Source: Microthrixaceae bacterium (GTDB lineage Bacteria; Actinomycetota; Acidimicrobiia; Acidimicrobiales; Acidimicrobilacustridaceae). From it: 64,000 nucleotides of DNA. Shown piece by piece: positions 41,569 through 50,517 of this stretch (position 1 is its first letter; every line of letters starts with the position of its first letter). The position numbers and the translations under genes are program-made. Under the pieces are notes generated by a model, which ran no database searches, was not told the origin of the DNA, and was given only the letters and a program-made list of their open reading frames with translations. The stretch spans positions 62,001 through 126,000 of the forward strand of contig CANFHM010000001.1 in the NCBI GenBank assembly GCA_947446975.1, given 5' to 3'.

Positions 41569-43463
41569 GTCACCGGCTCGATGGCGTCGAGGACCGCGGG
41601 ATCCTCGAGCGTGGACAGATCGCCGGGATCGGCACCGATGGCGCGGGCGCGCACGGCGCGGCGCATGATCTTGCCCGAACGGGTCTGGGGCAGGGAGCGC
41701 ACGAGGGCGAGGTGTGCGGGTCGGAACGCCGGACCGAACGCCGCCTCCACCGACGCAGCGACGGCGCCGGCCAACCGCTCGGTGTCGGCGGGTTCGCCCG
41801 GGGCGACGCACCACAGACCGATGACCTCGCCCTTGACCGGATGCGGCAGACCCACCGCTGCGGCCATCACGACACCGTCGACGGCGGTGGCCGCCGATTC
41901 GATCTCCGCCGGACCGATCCGTTTCCCGGCGATGTTGAGGGTGTCATCGCTGCGACCATGCAGGAACCAGAACCCGTCGGCATCCACCTGGGCCCAGTCG
42001 CCGTGCCACCACATGCCGGGGTACCGCGACCAGTAGCTCTCGATGTAGCGGTCGTCGTCACCCCAGATGCTCCGGGTCATGCCCGGCCACGCCCGGCGGA
42101 CGACGAGTTCACCGACCGAGCCCGTCCCCCGCACCGACCGACCCTCGTCGTCGACGACATCGACATCCACCCCGAGCGCCGGGCCACCGACCGAGCAGGG
42201 TGCGCAACCCTGCAGCTGCTCCACCGACAGCAGGCAGGCGCCGATCTCGGTGCCGCCCGAGAGGTTGATGATGGGACGCGACCGACCGCCGACCGTGTCG
42301 AACAGCCACCACCAGCCCGCGGGGTTCCAGGGTTCACCGGTGGATCCGAACGCCAGCAGCGAGGAGAGATCATGGGCGGCCGGATGGTGATCACCGGCGC
42401 CGGCGAGGGCGCGGATGAGTGTCGGTGAGACACCGAGGAACGTGAGCGCATGGCGCTCGACGAGGGACCACACCCGGCCGGCATCTGGCCAGTCGGGCGC
42501 ACCGTCGTAGGTGACCAGCGTGGCGCCGTTGGCCAGTGCCGCCACGGTGATCCACGGACCCATGATCCATCCCATGTCGGTCAACCAGCAGGCCCGATCG
42601 CCCGGGCGCAGGTCCGCCTGGAACGCTCCCTCCTGGGCCAGTTTCACGGTGAGCCCCCCGTGCACGTGCACGGCTCCCTTCGGACGCCCGGTCGTGCCCG
42701 AGGTGTAGGCCAGCAGCACCGGGGTCTCGGCCCCGGTGATGGCTGCATCGGCCGGTGCCGCCCCGCTCGTCCGCAGCTCGTCGACCAGCACCACCTCGCA
42801 GTCGACTCCGCTGTCCTGCGCCGCCCGGCAGGCCGCATCGGCCACGGCCCGGAGATCGACCCGACGACCGCGGCGGGTGGTCGCCGGCGTGGTGACCAGC
42901 GCACGGCACCCGGCATCGATGAGTCGCACCTGCACCGCACCAGCACCGAACCCCGAGAAGATCGGCACGGCGATCGCCCCGAGACGGGCGACGGCGAGGA
43001 ACACCCGCACGGCATCGTCGAGACCGAGCAGCAGGGCCACGCGGTCGCCGGATCGCACGCCGCGGGCCGCCAGGGCTCCGGCGAGGCGGGCCACCTCGTC
43101 GCGCAGCTCGGCGAAGGTGGACTCCACGAACCGACCGTCCTCGCCCTCGCCGATGAGCGCCACTCGGTCCGCATGGTCGGGATCGTCGGCCCAGCGGTCG
43201 AGGCAGACGGCGGAGAGGTTGATCGCACCATCATCGAACCATGTGGTCCGCGGCAGGCCCTGCGAGTCGTCGAGGACCCGGGTGTGACGCCGCTGGAAGG
43301 GAAGTCCGAGGAAGTCGATCACGGCGTCCCAGAACCATTCCGGCTCGCTGATCGAACGATCCACCAGCGCGCTGTGGGCATCGATGCCGTGCCGGGCCAT
43401 GAACGCAGCAGTGCGCGACCGAGCACGCACTGCGTCATCGGGCAGCCACACCGCCGCCGTCAC
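41559..43463 (-). CDS. Acetyl-CoA-synthetase-like acyl-CoA synthetase
   Basis: A 634-residue ANL enzyme of the acetyl-/acetoacetyl-CoA synthetase group. The AMP motif YTSGTTGRPKGAVH is near residue 250, SGGTEIGACLL near 395, HGRSDDTLNIAGKRIGPAEI carries the hinge, and LPQTRSGKIMRRAVRA the catalytic Lys. The N-terminal ACAS-like part (about 60 residues) is also present, so it acts on a small or branched acid. The GTG start overlaps the P450 stop (GTGA). The substrate is not known. Confidence 0.93.
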   Translation of the reverse strand: MTAAVWLPDDAVRARSRTAAFMARHGIDAHSALVDRSISEPEWFWDAVIDFLGLPFQRRHTRVLDDSQGLPRTTWFDDGAINLSAVCLDRWADDPDHADRVALIGEGEDGRFVESTFAELRDEVARLAGALAARGVRSGDRVALLLGLDDAVRVFLAVARLGAIAVPIFSGFGAGAVQVRLIDAGCRALVTTPATTRRGRRVDLRAVADAACRAAQDSGVDCEVVLVDELRTSGAAPADAAITGAETPVLLAYTSGTTGRPKGAVHVHGGLTVKLAQEGAFQADLRPGDRACWLTDMGWIMGPWITVAALANGATLVTYDGAPDWPDAGRVWSLVERHALTFLGVSPTLIRALAGAGDHHPAAHDLSSLLAFGSTGEPWNPAGWWWLFDTVGGRSRPIINLSGGTEIGACLLSVEQLQGCAPCSVGGPALGVDVDVVDDEGRSVRGTGSVGELVVRRAWPGMTRSIWGDDDRYIESYWSRYPGMWWHGDWAQVDADGFWFLHGRSDDTLNIAGKRIGPAEIESAATAVDGVVMAAAVGLPHPVKGEVIGLWCVAPGEPADTERLAGAVAASVEAAFGPAFRPAHLALVRSLPQTRSGKIMRRAVRARAIGADPGDLSTLEDPAVLDAIEPVTFA

Positions 43464-44680
43464 CCGCGGAACACCACCGGATAGCGAGCCCAGTAGCCCC
43501 GCTCCGAGGCCGGATCACGTTCGGCGGGATCACCGGGATCGGGACGAGCGCCGGCGGCCAGTACGGCCTGCACCGCCACGGGCACCAGGCCGTGGAGCTG
43601 ATCCCCGGTGTCGGGACCGCCGAGGGCGTCGGTGCCGGCGGCCAGCTCCTGTCCGATGCAGGCATGCATCCCGAGGCCGAAACTGAGACCCCACGGCGCC
43701 ACGCCCGGGGCGAGCGTTCGATGCGGATCATGGAGCTGCGCCGTCCCGCCGAAGGCTGCGGGATCGCGGTTGGCCGCCATGAGGTCGATCACCACCTTGT
43801 CTCCGGGAGCGATCCGTCGACCACCGGAGAGCTCGATCTCCTCGACCGCCCAGCGCATCGCCACCGGACTGGAGGGTTGGAGACGGATGGTCTCGTGCAC
43901 GCAGCGCTGCAGGAACCCGATGTCGTGCCGGGCCCGCTCTGCATCGGAAGGGGCGGAACCGGCCATCTCGAAGATGACGTCAAGCGTGCGCACGAACGCC
44001 GTGGCCGAGGTGTGCGCACCGGCCAACAGGTAGAAGCAGGTCTCGCGCAGCACGACATCGTCGGGCAGTTCGAGATCGTCGCGGTTGCGCAGCAGCACGG
44101 TGAGCACATCTCGCGGGAGGTCCTCGGCAGGGAGATCACCCCGCTCGAACCGGGCGATCGCCTCGTGGCGCCGGAGGATCGAGGGCTGCAGGAACTCGGC
44201 GTCGAACGCAGCGAGCGCCGCAGCCACCTCGGCCCGCTTCGCCTCCCGATCGCCGGAGTAGTGCGCCAGCGTGGCCCCCTCGATGAACAGCATCAGGTAC
44301 GAGTAGAGACGGAAGGTCTCCTCGGGGGTGCCGAGCGGACGATCCACCCCGGAGGTGAACGCTGCGAGGTTCATCATCATCTGATGACTGAGCCCGACCA
44401 GTTCGGCACGACCGTCGGCGATATGGGGGGCGAGCGTGTCGGCCACGATCGGCGGGAAGAGTTCACGCTCGTAGAGGGTCTGCGAATCGCGTCGGAACAG
44501 CCGGTTCTCGAGACGACGGCGCGCCCGATGGTCGTCGCCGTGGAGGTTCACGAGGACATCGGCCATGACGACATCGCCGGCGTCGTAGAGCGCCTGGCGC
44601 AGATGCTTCTGCCGGAACGCCTCGCGGGCGTCCTCGTAGGTCGAGAGAGTGATGACCGTGGGTGCGTCCCGGTCGCTCAT
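43460..44680 (-). CDS. Cytochrome P450
   Basis: A 406-residue class I bacterial P450. Heme-binding FGLGMHACIG (Cys341), I-helix AGAHT (220-224) for oxygen activation, and the ExxR pair Glu263/Arg266 in HETIRLQPS are intact. No ferredoxin or reductase gene is beside it. The N-terminus lacks a membrane anchor, so it is soluble. It overlaps the ThuA-like and synthetase genes by 4 nt each. It likely hydroxylates an intermediate of the pathway encoded by the operon. Confidence 0.96.
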   Translation of the reverse strand: MSDRDAPTVITLSTYEDAREAFRQKHLRQALYDAGDVVMADVLVNLHGDDHRARRRLENRLFRRDSQTLYERELFPPIVADTLAPHIADGRAELVGLSHQMMMNLAAFTSGVDRPLGTPEETFRLYSYLMLFIEGATLAHYSGDREAKRAEVAAALAAFDAEFLQPSILRRHEAIARFERGDLPAEDLPRDVLTVLLRNRDDLELPDDVVLRETCFYLLAGAHTSATAFVRTLDVIFEMAGSAPSDAERARHDIGFLQRCVHETIRLQPSSPVAMRWAVEEIELSGGRRIAPGDKVVIDLMAANRDPAAFGGTAQLHDPHRTLAPGVAPWGLSFGLGMHACIGQELAAGTDALGGPDTGDQLHGLVPVAVQAVLAAGARPDPGDPAERDPASERGYWARYPVVFRG

Positions 44681-45420
44681 CGGGGTGCCTCCGTCATGGT
44701 GTCGGTCGCATCGGCGAGCTCGTCATCACGCCGGGCGGCCCACAGCGCTGATCGGCGCAGCACCGTGCGGTGTGCCGGATGGTCGATGGATCCGACCCCG
44801 TGACCGAGCAGATCGGTGACGACACGACCGGCGCCGATGTCACGGGCCCACAGGAGTGGATGCGACCGTCCGCCATGGGAACCCTCGAGCAGCGACACGA
44901 GGTCCGGGTCCTCGTCGAGGAATCCGTAGACCTCGTCATCGATCGTGAAGTCGGTGAGACCCGCAGTGATGGGATGGGCCCGACCATCGGCGGTGATGGC
45001 CACTCCCGCCTCCCCCACCGGCGGATGCCCCGAGTGGTCCCAGCGCCAGGCCGCCCCGCACAACGATCGCCAGGTGGGTTCGGCGTCGAAGCAGACCACG
45101 GCGCCGTGCATGGCGATGAGCCCGCCACCGTTCGCCACGAAGTCCCCGATCACTGCGGCCCCGGCTGCGTCCATCGAATAGCCGTGGTCGTCGCGGAGAT
45201 GGGCGTACTTCTCGGCCTCCATCTCCCAGTGCAGCGCGTGCACGGTGAGCAGATCGTGGGCGGGTGCGGTGTGCGGATCGAGCAGCGCGAGCATCTCGTC
45301 AGGGTGGGTGACCACCGTGGTCACGATGCCGACCTCGGCGAACACCGCGACGAGCGCCTCGGCGATGCCATCGAAATCATGACTGGGAGGACCACCGACG
45401 AGCAGGAGGTTGCGGGTCAT
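44677..45420 (-). CDS. ThuA-like domain protein
   Basis: A 247-residue protein of the ThuA (trehalose-utilisation-like, class I glutamine-amidotransferase-fold) family. LLLVGGPPSHDF starts the fold and GGGLIAMHGAVVCF near residue 106 is the nucleophile-elbow region; WDHSGHPPV and LLGHGVGSIDHPAHR, a His-rich end, match other members. Families of this kind occur with sugar and other catabolic dehydrogenases but the catalytic role is unclear. Overlaps with both neighbours indicate co-translation with the P450 and SDR. Confidence 0.85.
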   Translation of the reverse strand: MTRNLLLVGGPPSHDFDGIAEALVAVFAEVGIVTTVVTHPDEMLALLDPHTAPAHDLLTVHALHWEMEAEKYAHLRDDHGYSMDAAGAAVIGDFVANGGGLIAMHGAVVCFDAEPTWRSLCGAAWRWDHSGHPPVGEAGVAITADGRAHPITAGLTDFTIDDEVYGFLDEDPDLVSLLEGSHGGRSHPLLWARDIGAGRVVTDLLGHGVGSIDHPAHRTVLRRSALWAARRDDELADATDTMTEAPR

Positions 45421-46238
45421 CGGTCGGCACCGTCGTCGGCCCGGCCCCCGGGTCCGACCGAATCCACCGACCGTGGACGGGGCAGGGTGCTGATGACCGA
45501 ACCGGTGACGCCGCCGTCCACGAGCAGTTCGGTGCCGCTGACGTAGGCTGCCTCATCCGAGAGCAGGAACAGCACCACCGATGCCACATCGGCGCCGGTG
45601 CCGAGCCTGCCGATCGGCACCCGCTCGGATCGCAGGCGGCGGATCTCGGCGTCGGCGTAGATGGGCCCGGACATCCCTGCATCGATGAGGCCCGGGGCCA
45701 CGGCGTTGGCGCGGATGCCGAGCGGCCCCCATTCGAGCGCCAGCTGGGTGGTGAGCAGCGCGACACCCGCCTTCGTGGCGCCATAGGCACCGGCGTTCGG
45801 TCCGGCGGCCACGCCGTTCATGGAGGTGAGGGTGACGATCGCACCGGATCGCCCGGCATCGACGACCCGTCGGGCGAAGGAGCGGGCGGTGATGAACGTG
45901 CCGGTCAGATTGACGTCGACCACACGACGCCAGTCGTCGACATCGAGGTCGAGCAACGGACCGAACCGGACGATGCCCGCATTGGCCACGAGCCCATCGG
46001 GAGCCGGGTGTCCGGTGCGGGCCGCGAACTCGTCGAACGCCGCCCCGACCTGCGCCTCGTCGGTGGTGTCAGCCCCGAGGGCGATGGCCTCTGCTCCGAT
46101 CGATGCCGCCGTGCGCGCCGCTGCCTCGAGGTCACGGTCGAGCACGCCGACGATCCACCCGGCCGCAGCCGCCGCTCGGGCGATCTCGGCGCCGAGACCA
46201 TTGCCGGCGCCGGTGATGAGCACGCTCCGATCGCTCAC
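45417..46238 (-). CDS. Short-chain dehydrogenase/reductase
   Basis: A 273-residue classical SDR. Start GTG at 46238 overlaps the amidohydrolase stop. It has the nucleotide motif TGAGNGLGAEIA, Asp of DRD, the NAG motif (VANAGIV), and the catalytic YGATK (Tyr-x3-Lys) following a Ser-containing strand (TLTSMNGVAAGPNAGAYGATK begins the region). It ends with SGTELLVDGG, a family hallmark. NAD(H) preference is suggested by the acidic residue after the second strand. It is the second gene of the operon. Confidence 0.95.
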   Translation of the reverse strand: MSDRSVLITGAGNGLGAEIARAAAAAGWIVGVLDRDLEAAARTAASIGAEAIALGADTTDEAQVGAAFDEFAARTGHPAPDGLVANAGIVRFGPLLDLDVDDWRRVVDVNLTGTFITARSFARRVVDAGRSGAIVTLTSMNGVAAGPNAGAYGATKAGVALLTTQLALEWGPLGIRANAVAPGLIDAGMSGPIYADAEIRRLRSERVPIGRLGTGADVASVVLFLLSDEAAYVSGTELLVDGGVTGSVISTLPRPRSVDSVGPGGRADDGADR

Positions 46239-47566
46239 GGGTCGACCAGATCCCGGGTGAGCGGACGCATCGCCCACTGCCCGACCTTCTCACCGGGGAG
46301 CGGACGACGCTCCGGCCAGGGTCGGGCGAGATCGACGTCGCGACCACGCGAGAACACATGACGGAACCGTCGACGATCCCCCAGCACCGCGACATCGATG
46401 GAGGGATCCCCCTCGACCACGAGGAGATCGGCCGCCGCCCCGACAGCGACGACCCCGATGGAGTCGAGCGGACGCCGCAGGGCGATCGCACCGTTGCGCG
46501 TGGCGCAGGAGATCGCCTCCAGCGGCGTGAGTCCCATCGTGTCGACGAGCAGCTCCAGCTCTCGCGCGTGCCAGTGGCCGTAGGGCGTGAGCGCGAATCC
46601 GCTCTCCGAGCCGCACAGGATGGGCACACCGGCGTCGAAGGCGGTGCGCAGCATCGCGGCGGTGGCGTCGATCTCGCCGCGGAACAGATCGACCTGCGAG
46701 GTCGCCGAACCGACGAGATGGCCATGGTCGATGAGGTTGGCCAGGAACGTGAACGTGGGGGCGATCGCCGCGCCGGCTGCGACCACGGCGTCGAGGGCGT
46801 GCTCGTCGAGGAAGGAGGCGTGCAGGATGAGATCGACCCCCGCCAGCGCGGCGAGACGGGTGGACTCCGCGCTCCGACAATGCGCGATGGTCGGGGTGCC
46901 GAGGGCGTGGGCGGTGTCGGTGACCGCCCGGAGCTCATCGAGCGACCACACCGTGAGCTCACCGCTGGAGTTCGGCAATGAACCGGTGACATGGATCTTG
47001 ATCCAGTCGGCGCCGAACTTGATCTGCTGCCGGGTGGTGCGGATCATCTCGTCGCGATCACCCATCACATGGGCGTAGCCGAGCTGTCCGGTGTCGGGGA
47101 TGAGCCGCCCGGCGGTGCCACCGGCGGCGGTGAGCAGGGCGTTGAGTCCGGCGGCCATGCGCGGCCCCTCGACGATGCCGGCCTCGATGGCCTCGCGCAG
47201 CGCCGGACCGAGATCGAAGATGCAATCGGCGTCGAGGAAGCCGGTGACACCGGCGAGCAGGAGCTTCTGCACGTTGAACGCCGCCAGCAGCATCGAGGTG
47301 GACTGCGGGCGATGGAAGAACAGTTCGTCGTTGCTGGCCGGCTCACCGAAGGTGATGTGGCAGTGCGAATCGATGAGACCGGGCATCACCGTGCAGCCGG
47401 AGACATCGATGATGCGGGCATCGGCCGCCGCCTCCGCGATGGCGCCGGGCCCGACCGCGAGGATGCGATCCTGCTCGAACAGCACGGCGGTGTCGCTGCG
47501 CGGGCGAGCACCGGTGCCATCGATCACCGAACCACCGGTGAGCAGCACCTGTTCAGCTGACGACAT
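46235..47566 (-). CDS. Amidohydrolase (imidazolonepropionase-like)
   Basis: A 443-residue metal-dependent hydrolase of the amidohydrolase_1 type. GLIDSHCHITFGEP supplies the HxH metal site, TIAHCRS near residue 230, LIMHASFLDEH (here DLILHASFLDEH) and the C-terminal CGSESGFALTPYG metal Asp/Ser area. The typical flanking beta-barrel (LLTGGSVIDGTG, GAAADLLVVEGDPS) is complete. ATG at 47566 was chosen over a GTG 6 nt earlier. It heads the operon, 61 nt after the palindromic motif. Similar enzymes hydrolyse cyclic amides or lactam-like rings; the substrate here is unknown. Confidence 0.92.
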   Translation of the reverse strand: MSSAEQVLLTGGSVIDGTGARPRSDTAVLFEQDRILAVGPGAIAEAAADARIIDVSGCTVMPGLIDSHCHITFGEPASNDELFFHRPQSTSMLLAAFNVQKLLLAGVTGFLDADCIFDLGPALREAIEAGIVEGPRMAAGLNALLTAAGGTAGRLIPDTGQLGYAHVMGDRDEMIRTTRQQIKFGADWIKIHVTGSLPNSSGELTVWSLDELRAVTDTAHALGTPTIAHCRSAESTRLAALAGVDLILHASFLDEHALDAVVAAGAAIAPTFTFLANLIDHGHLVGSATSQVDLFRGEIDATAAMLRTAFDAGVPILCGSESGFALTPYGHWHARELELLVDTMGLTPLEAISCATRNGAIALRRPLDSIGVVAVGAAADLLVVEGDPSIDVAVLGDRRRFRHVFSRGRDVDLARPWPERRPLPGEKVGQWAMRPLTRDLVDP

Positions 47567-47626
47567 GGACACCCCCGTGCATCGCCCACCCCACCGCGGG
47601 CGGGAGCCGCCGGAGCCCCCTCCGGC

Positions 47627-47639
47627 TGAACGACGTTAA
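47627..47639. promoter_or_regulatory. 13-bp inverted-repeat operator candidate (six-gene operon)
   Basis: TGAAC-GAC-GTTAA, one mismatch from a perfect palindrome, 61 nt upstream of the first gene of the amidohydrolase-to-ACMSD operon. Confidence 0.55.
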
Positions 47640-47671
47640 CCGACCGCTGGTGTCGGGTGCGGTGGGTTCGG

Positions 47672-48517
47672 TCAGCCGGGGAGGATGGACCCGATGAAGG
47701 GCGCATCGGCGGCACGGGTGCCGTCGAGTTCGATGAACCATTCGGTGCCGAACGCCGCGGTGAACACCTCGGTGGGCATCTTGAAGAAGAAGGAGTCGGG
47801 TCCGATCTGCGAGCGATGGGCGGCCATGGCGGCCCGTTTGGTGTCGATCGCCGAGGACACGTCGACGGCATGGGTGATGAGCGCCTCGGGCGAACCGAAC
47901 TCGCCGCGCTCGGCGGCCTCGGCCCGGCGCTTCATCTGCTCGATGGTCTCGCCCTCGAGCTCGGCCTCCACATCCTCGGCGAACTCGGCGGCCATCTCGG
48001 CGTTCTCCGACATCTGCCGCAGGATGCGGTCCCGGTTCATCGTCGACTGGAAGACCTGATCGACCCCGGCCAGCTCGGCGGCGCGACGCCCCACGCGATG
48101 GACCTGGATGTGATCGGGATGGCCGTACCCGCCATGGGAGTCGTAGATGGTGAGCACATCGGCATCGAACCGCCGAAGGATCTCGGCGAGTCGTTGCGAG
48201 GCCTCCTCGACATCGGCCTGCCAGAAGCAGGCGGGGTTGTCGTTGGAGGGTTCGCCGATCATCCCGCTGTCCTCGTAGCCGAGGAACTCCACCTGGTGCA
48301 GACCGAGGATCTCGGCGGCCCGATGGGTCTCGACCACGCGCCGCTCCCAGAGCTGCTCGCCCTCGGCCAGGACGCCGGGCTGGGGTTCGCCCTTCTCGCC
48401 GCGGGTGGCGGTGACCAGCACCACCCGATGTCCCGCGGCGGCGGCGAGGGCCATCGTGCCGCCGGTGGCGATGGCCTCATCATCGGGATGGGCATGGAAG
48501 CACACGAGCGTGGTCAT
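47672..48517 (-). CDS. PIG-L family deacetylase (Mca/MshB-like)
   Basis: A 281-residue zinc-dependent LmbE/PIG-L deacetylase. HAHPDDEAIATGG (residues 8-20) and YGHPDHIQVH near residue 132 supply the metal ligands. It resembles mycothiol-S-conjugate amidase Mca and the mycothiol biosynthesis deacetylase MshB, so detoxification through mycothiol conjugates is plausible. ATG at 48517 overlaps the CoA-transferase stop by one base (TGATG). Its family alone does not separate the two activities. Confidence 0.9.
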   Translation of the reverse strand: MTTLVCFHAHPDDEAIATGGTMALAAAAGHRVVLVTATRGEKGEPQPGVLAEGEQLWERRVVETHRAAEILGLHQVEFLGYEDSGMIGEPSNDNPACFWQADVEEASQRLAEILRRFDADVLTIYDSHGGYGHPDHIQVHRVGRRAAELAGVDQVFQSTMNRDRILRQMSENAEMAAEFAEDVEAELEGETIEQMKRRAEAAERGEFGSPEALITHAVDVSSAIDTKRAAMAAHRSQIGPDSFFFKMPTEVFTAAFGTEWFIELDGTRAADAPFIGSILPG

Positions 48518-49665
48518 CAGGCGATGGCACCTTCCGCACGGAGTGCAGCGAGTCGGTCGGCGTCGGCGACACCCCATTCGGCGAGCACCTCATCGGTGTG
48601 CTGCCCGGGATGCGACGGCGGGCGCTGGATGCCCTCGGTGGTACGTGAGAACCGCGGGGCCGGCGCGGGCTGCACCACACCCCCGACCTCCACGAACGCC
48701 TCGCGGGCGACCATATGAGGATGCTTCGGCGCTTCACCGAGCGACAGGATCGGGGCGACGCAGGCATCAGAACCGTCGAAGATCTCGGCCCATTCGTCGC
48801 GGGTCCTCGTGATGATGACCGCTGCGAGTCGCTCCTTCAGATGCGGCCACATCGAGCGGTCGTTCTGCCGGGCGAACTCCTCATCGCCGGCGAGACCGGT
48901 CTTCTCGAGCAGTTCGGCGTAGAACTGCGGCTCGATCGCACCGACGGACAGGAACTTCCCATCGGCGCACTCGTAGACCTCGTAGTAGTGGGCTCCGGTG
49001 TCGAGCATGTTGACCCCGCGCTCGTCGCTCCAGAGGCCCATGGCCATGAAGCCGTGCATGAAGGTGGTGAGCACGGCGGTGCCGTCGACCATGGCGGCGT
49101 CGACGACCTGACCCTTCCCGGAGGTGCGGGCCTCGATGATGCCGCAGGCGATGCCGAAGGCCAGCAGCATGCCGCCACCGCCGAAATCACCCACGAGGTT
49201 GAGCGGCGGCTGCGGACGCTCATCGGGACGACCGATGGCACCGAGCGCGCCGCCGATGGCGATGTAGTTCATGTCGTGGCCGGCCATCTGGGCCATGGGA
49301 CCGGTCTGACCCCACCCGGTCATGCGGCCGTAGACGAGTTTCGGGTTGCGGGCGAGACAGGCGTCGGGACCGATGCCGAGACGTTCGGTGACGCCCGGCC
49401 GGAAGCCCTCGATGAGCGCGTCGGCGTTCTCGACGAGCGACAGCACGGTCTCGACCCCGGCGGGGTGCTTGAGGTCGACGCCGATGGATCGGCGCCCGCG
49501 GTTCATGACGTCCTTGGGCGGCGTGGCAGGATCGCCGCCGTACACCTGACCCGCCCGATCCACACGGATGACGTCGGCGCCCATGTCGGCCAGCATCATC
49601 GCGGCGAACGGACCCGGCCCGATCCCTGCGATCTCGACGACTCGTACTCCAGCAAGCGGTCCCAT
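48517..49665 (-). CDS. CaiB/BaiF (alpha-methylacyl-CoA racemase-like) CoA transferase
   Basis: A 382-residue class III CoA transferase. [20 protein letters not shown] starts the fold and [16 protein letters not shown] carries the family's typical segment; the active-site Asp is in MVAREAFVE-like region and the [15 protein letters not shown] block is near residue 130. AMACR-type enzymes racemise 2-methylacyl-CoA in steroid or branched-chain degradation. AAGGAG lies 6 nt before the ATG. Coupled to the PIG-L gene downstream. Confidence 0.95.
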   Translation of the reverse strand: MGPLAGVRVVEIAGIGPGPFAAMMLADMGADVIRVDRAGQVYGGDPATPPKDVMNRGRRSIGVDLKHPAGVETVLSLVENADALIEGFRPGVTERLGIGPDACLARNPKLVYGRMTGWGQTGPMAQMAGHDMNYIAIGGALGAIGRPDERPQPPLNLVGDFGGGGMLLAFGIACGIIEARTSGKGQVVDAAMVDGTAVLTTFMHGFMAMGLWSDERGVNMLDTGAHYYEVYECADGKFLSVGAIEPQFYAELLEKTGLAGDEEFARQNDRSMWPHLKERLAAVIITRTRDEWAEIFDGSDACVAPILSLGEAPKHPHMVAREAFVEVGGVVQPAPAPRFSRTTEGIQRPPSHPGQHTDEVLAEWGVADADRLAALRAEGAIA

Positions 49666-49721
49666 GGGGGTCTCCTTCGATCAGAACCGGGCAAGCGTAT
49701 TCCACCCGCTCCGAACGGGGA

Positions 49722-50510
49722 TCAGCGCAGCGCCGACCGGACCGATGTGGGGATCATCCGCTTCATCGGGGCCGGCAGCACCGAGGCGAGGGCCCCACGC
49801 AGCCCCCGAGGCGCATCGGCGTCGTCGATCCACCGGGTGCTGCGGCGATCGACCGCTTCGGGACGGCCGTTGGAGTAGTAGTAGAGCGCCACCGACCGGC
49901 GGGTGACGCCAGCGGGGGTGCGCAGCGGTTCCGGGTGGCCGTGGAAGGAATCGGCGAGTGTCGAGAACACGACCATCCTCCCGAGGATCGGATCGATCCG
50001 TTCGACACATGCGCTGCGATCCCGGGACCACAGCTCGAGCTGGCCGGCCCAGGCCGGATCCCAGTCCTCGTTGAGGTACACGAGGACGTTCAGACGCCGA
50101 TCGAGTCCGTTCGGATGATGGGTGAAGTCCGCGTGCACGTCGAGCTTCCCGCCGGCCACGATCTGATGCATCCCGCCACCCTCGAGCCCGGCATCCACGA
50201 TGAGCCCGTCGATCCCGGTGAGCATGCCGAGACTCTCGACGAAGGCCCCGGAGTTGAGTTCGCCGATGAGTCGCCGGGTCGCCGGGCCGAACCGGTTCCA
50301 ATCGTTCTCGGCCGACTTGAACTCATGGGCGGATCGGAACTGCGTGGACATCGACGGCGCATCGGGGAACTCGGCGAGCACGGCCCGCAGCAGCTCCACC
50401 GGGAGCAGATCATCGAACACCGCATGGGGGAAGGGTGACGCTGCTGCGTAGGCGGCGGCGGTGTCGGTGAATCGAGACCGGATGGCGGCCTGATCGACCG
50501 GCCCGATCAT
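49722..50510 (-). CDS. 2-oxoglutarate/Fe(II)-dependent oxygenase
   Basis: A 262-residue prolyl-4-hydroxylase-like oxygenase. The metal motif is HxD...H: VHADFTHHP (near residue 140) and HGHPEPLR near residue 205, with the 2OG-binding Arg following. Start ATG at 50510, 7 nt after the stop of the hydrolase gene upstream. No signal peptide. It probably hydroxylates a protein or small molecule of unknown identity. Confidence 0.9.
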   Translation of the reverse strand: MIGPVDQAAIRSRFTDTAAAYAAASPFPHAVFDDLLPVELLRAVLAEFPDAPSMSTQFRSAHEFKSAENDWNRFGPATRRLIGELNSGAFVESLGMLTGIDGLIVDAGLEGGGMHQIVAGGKLDVHADFTHHPNGLDRRLNVLVYLNEDWDPAWAGQLELWSRDRSACVERIDPILGRMVVFSTLADSFHGHPEPLRTPAGVTRRSVALYYYSNGRPEAVDRRSTRWIDDADAPRGLRGALASVLPAPMKRMIPTSVRSALR

Positions 50511-50517
50511 CGAGGGG

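Noticed and set aside
40522-47566. A natural-product biosynthetic cluster because of the P450 and acyl-CoA synthetase
   Set aside because: There is no polyketide synthase, NRPS or terpene synthase; the CoA ligases, amidohydrolases and SDRs fit degradation better.
26506-47639. KstR (cholesterol regulator) operators
   Set aside because: KstR sites have AAC and GTT separated by 2 nt, whereas all five copies here have a 3-nt spacer.
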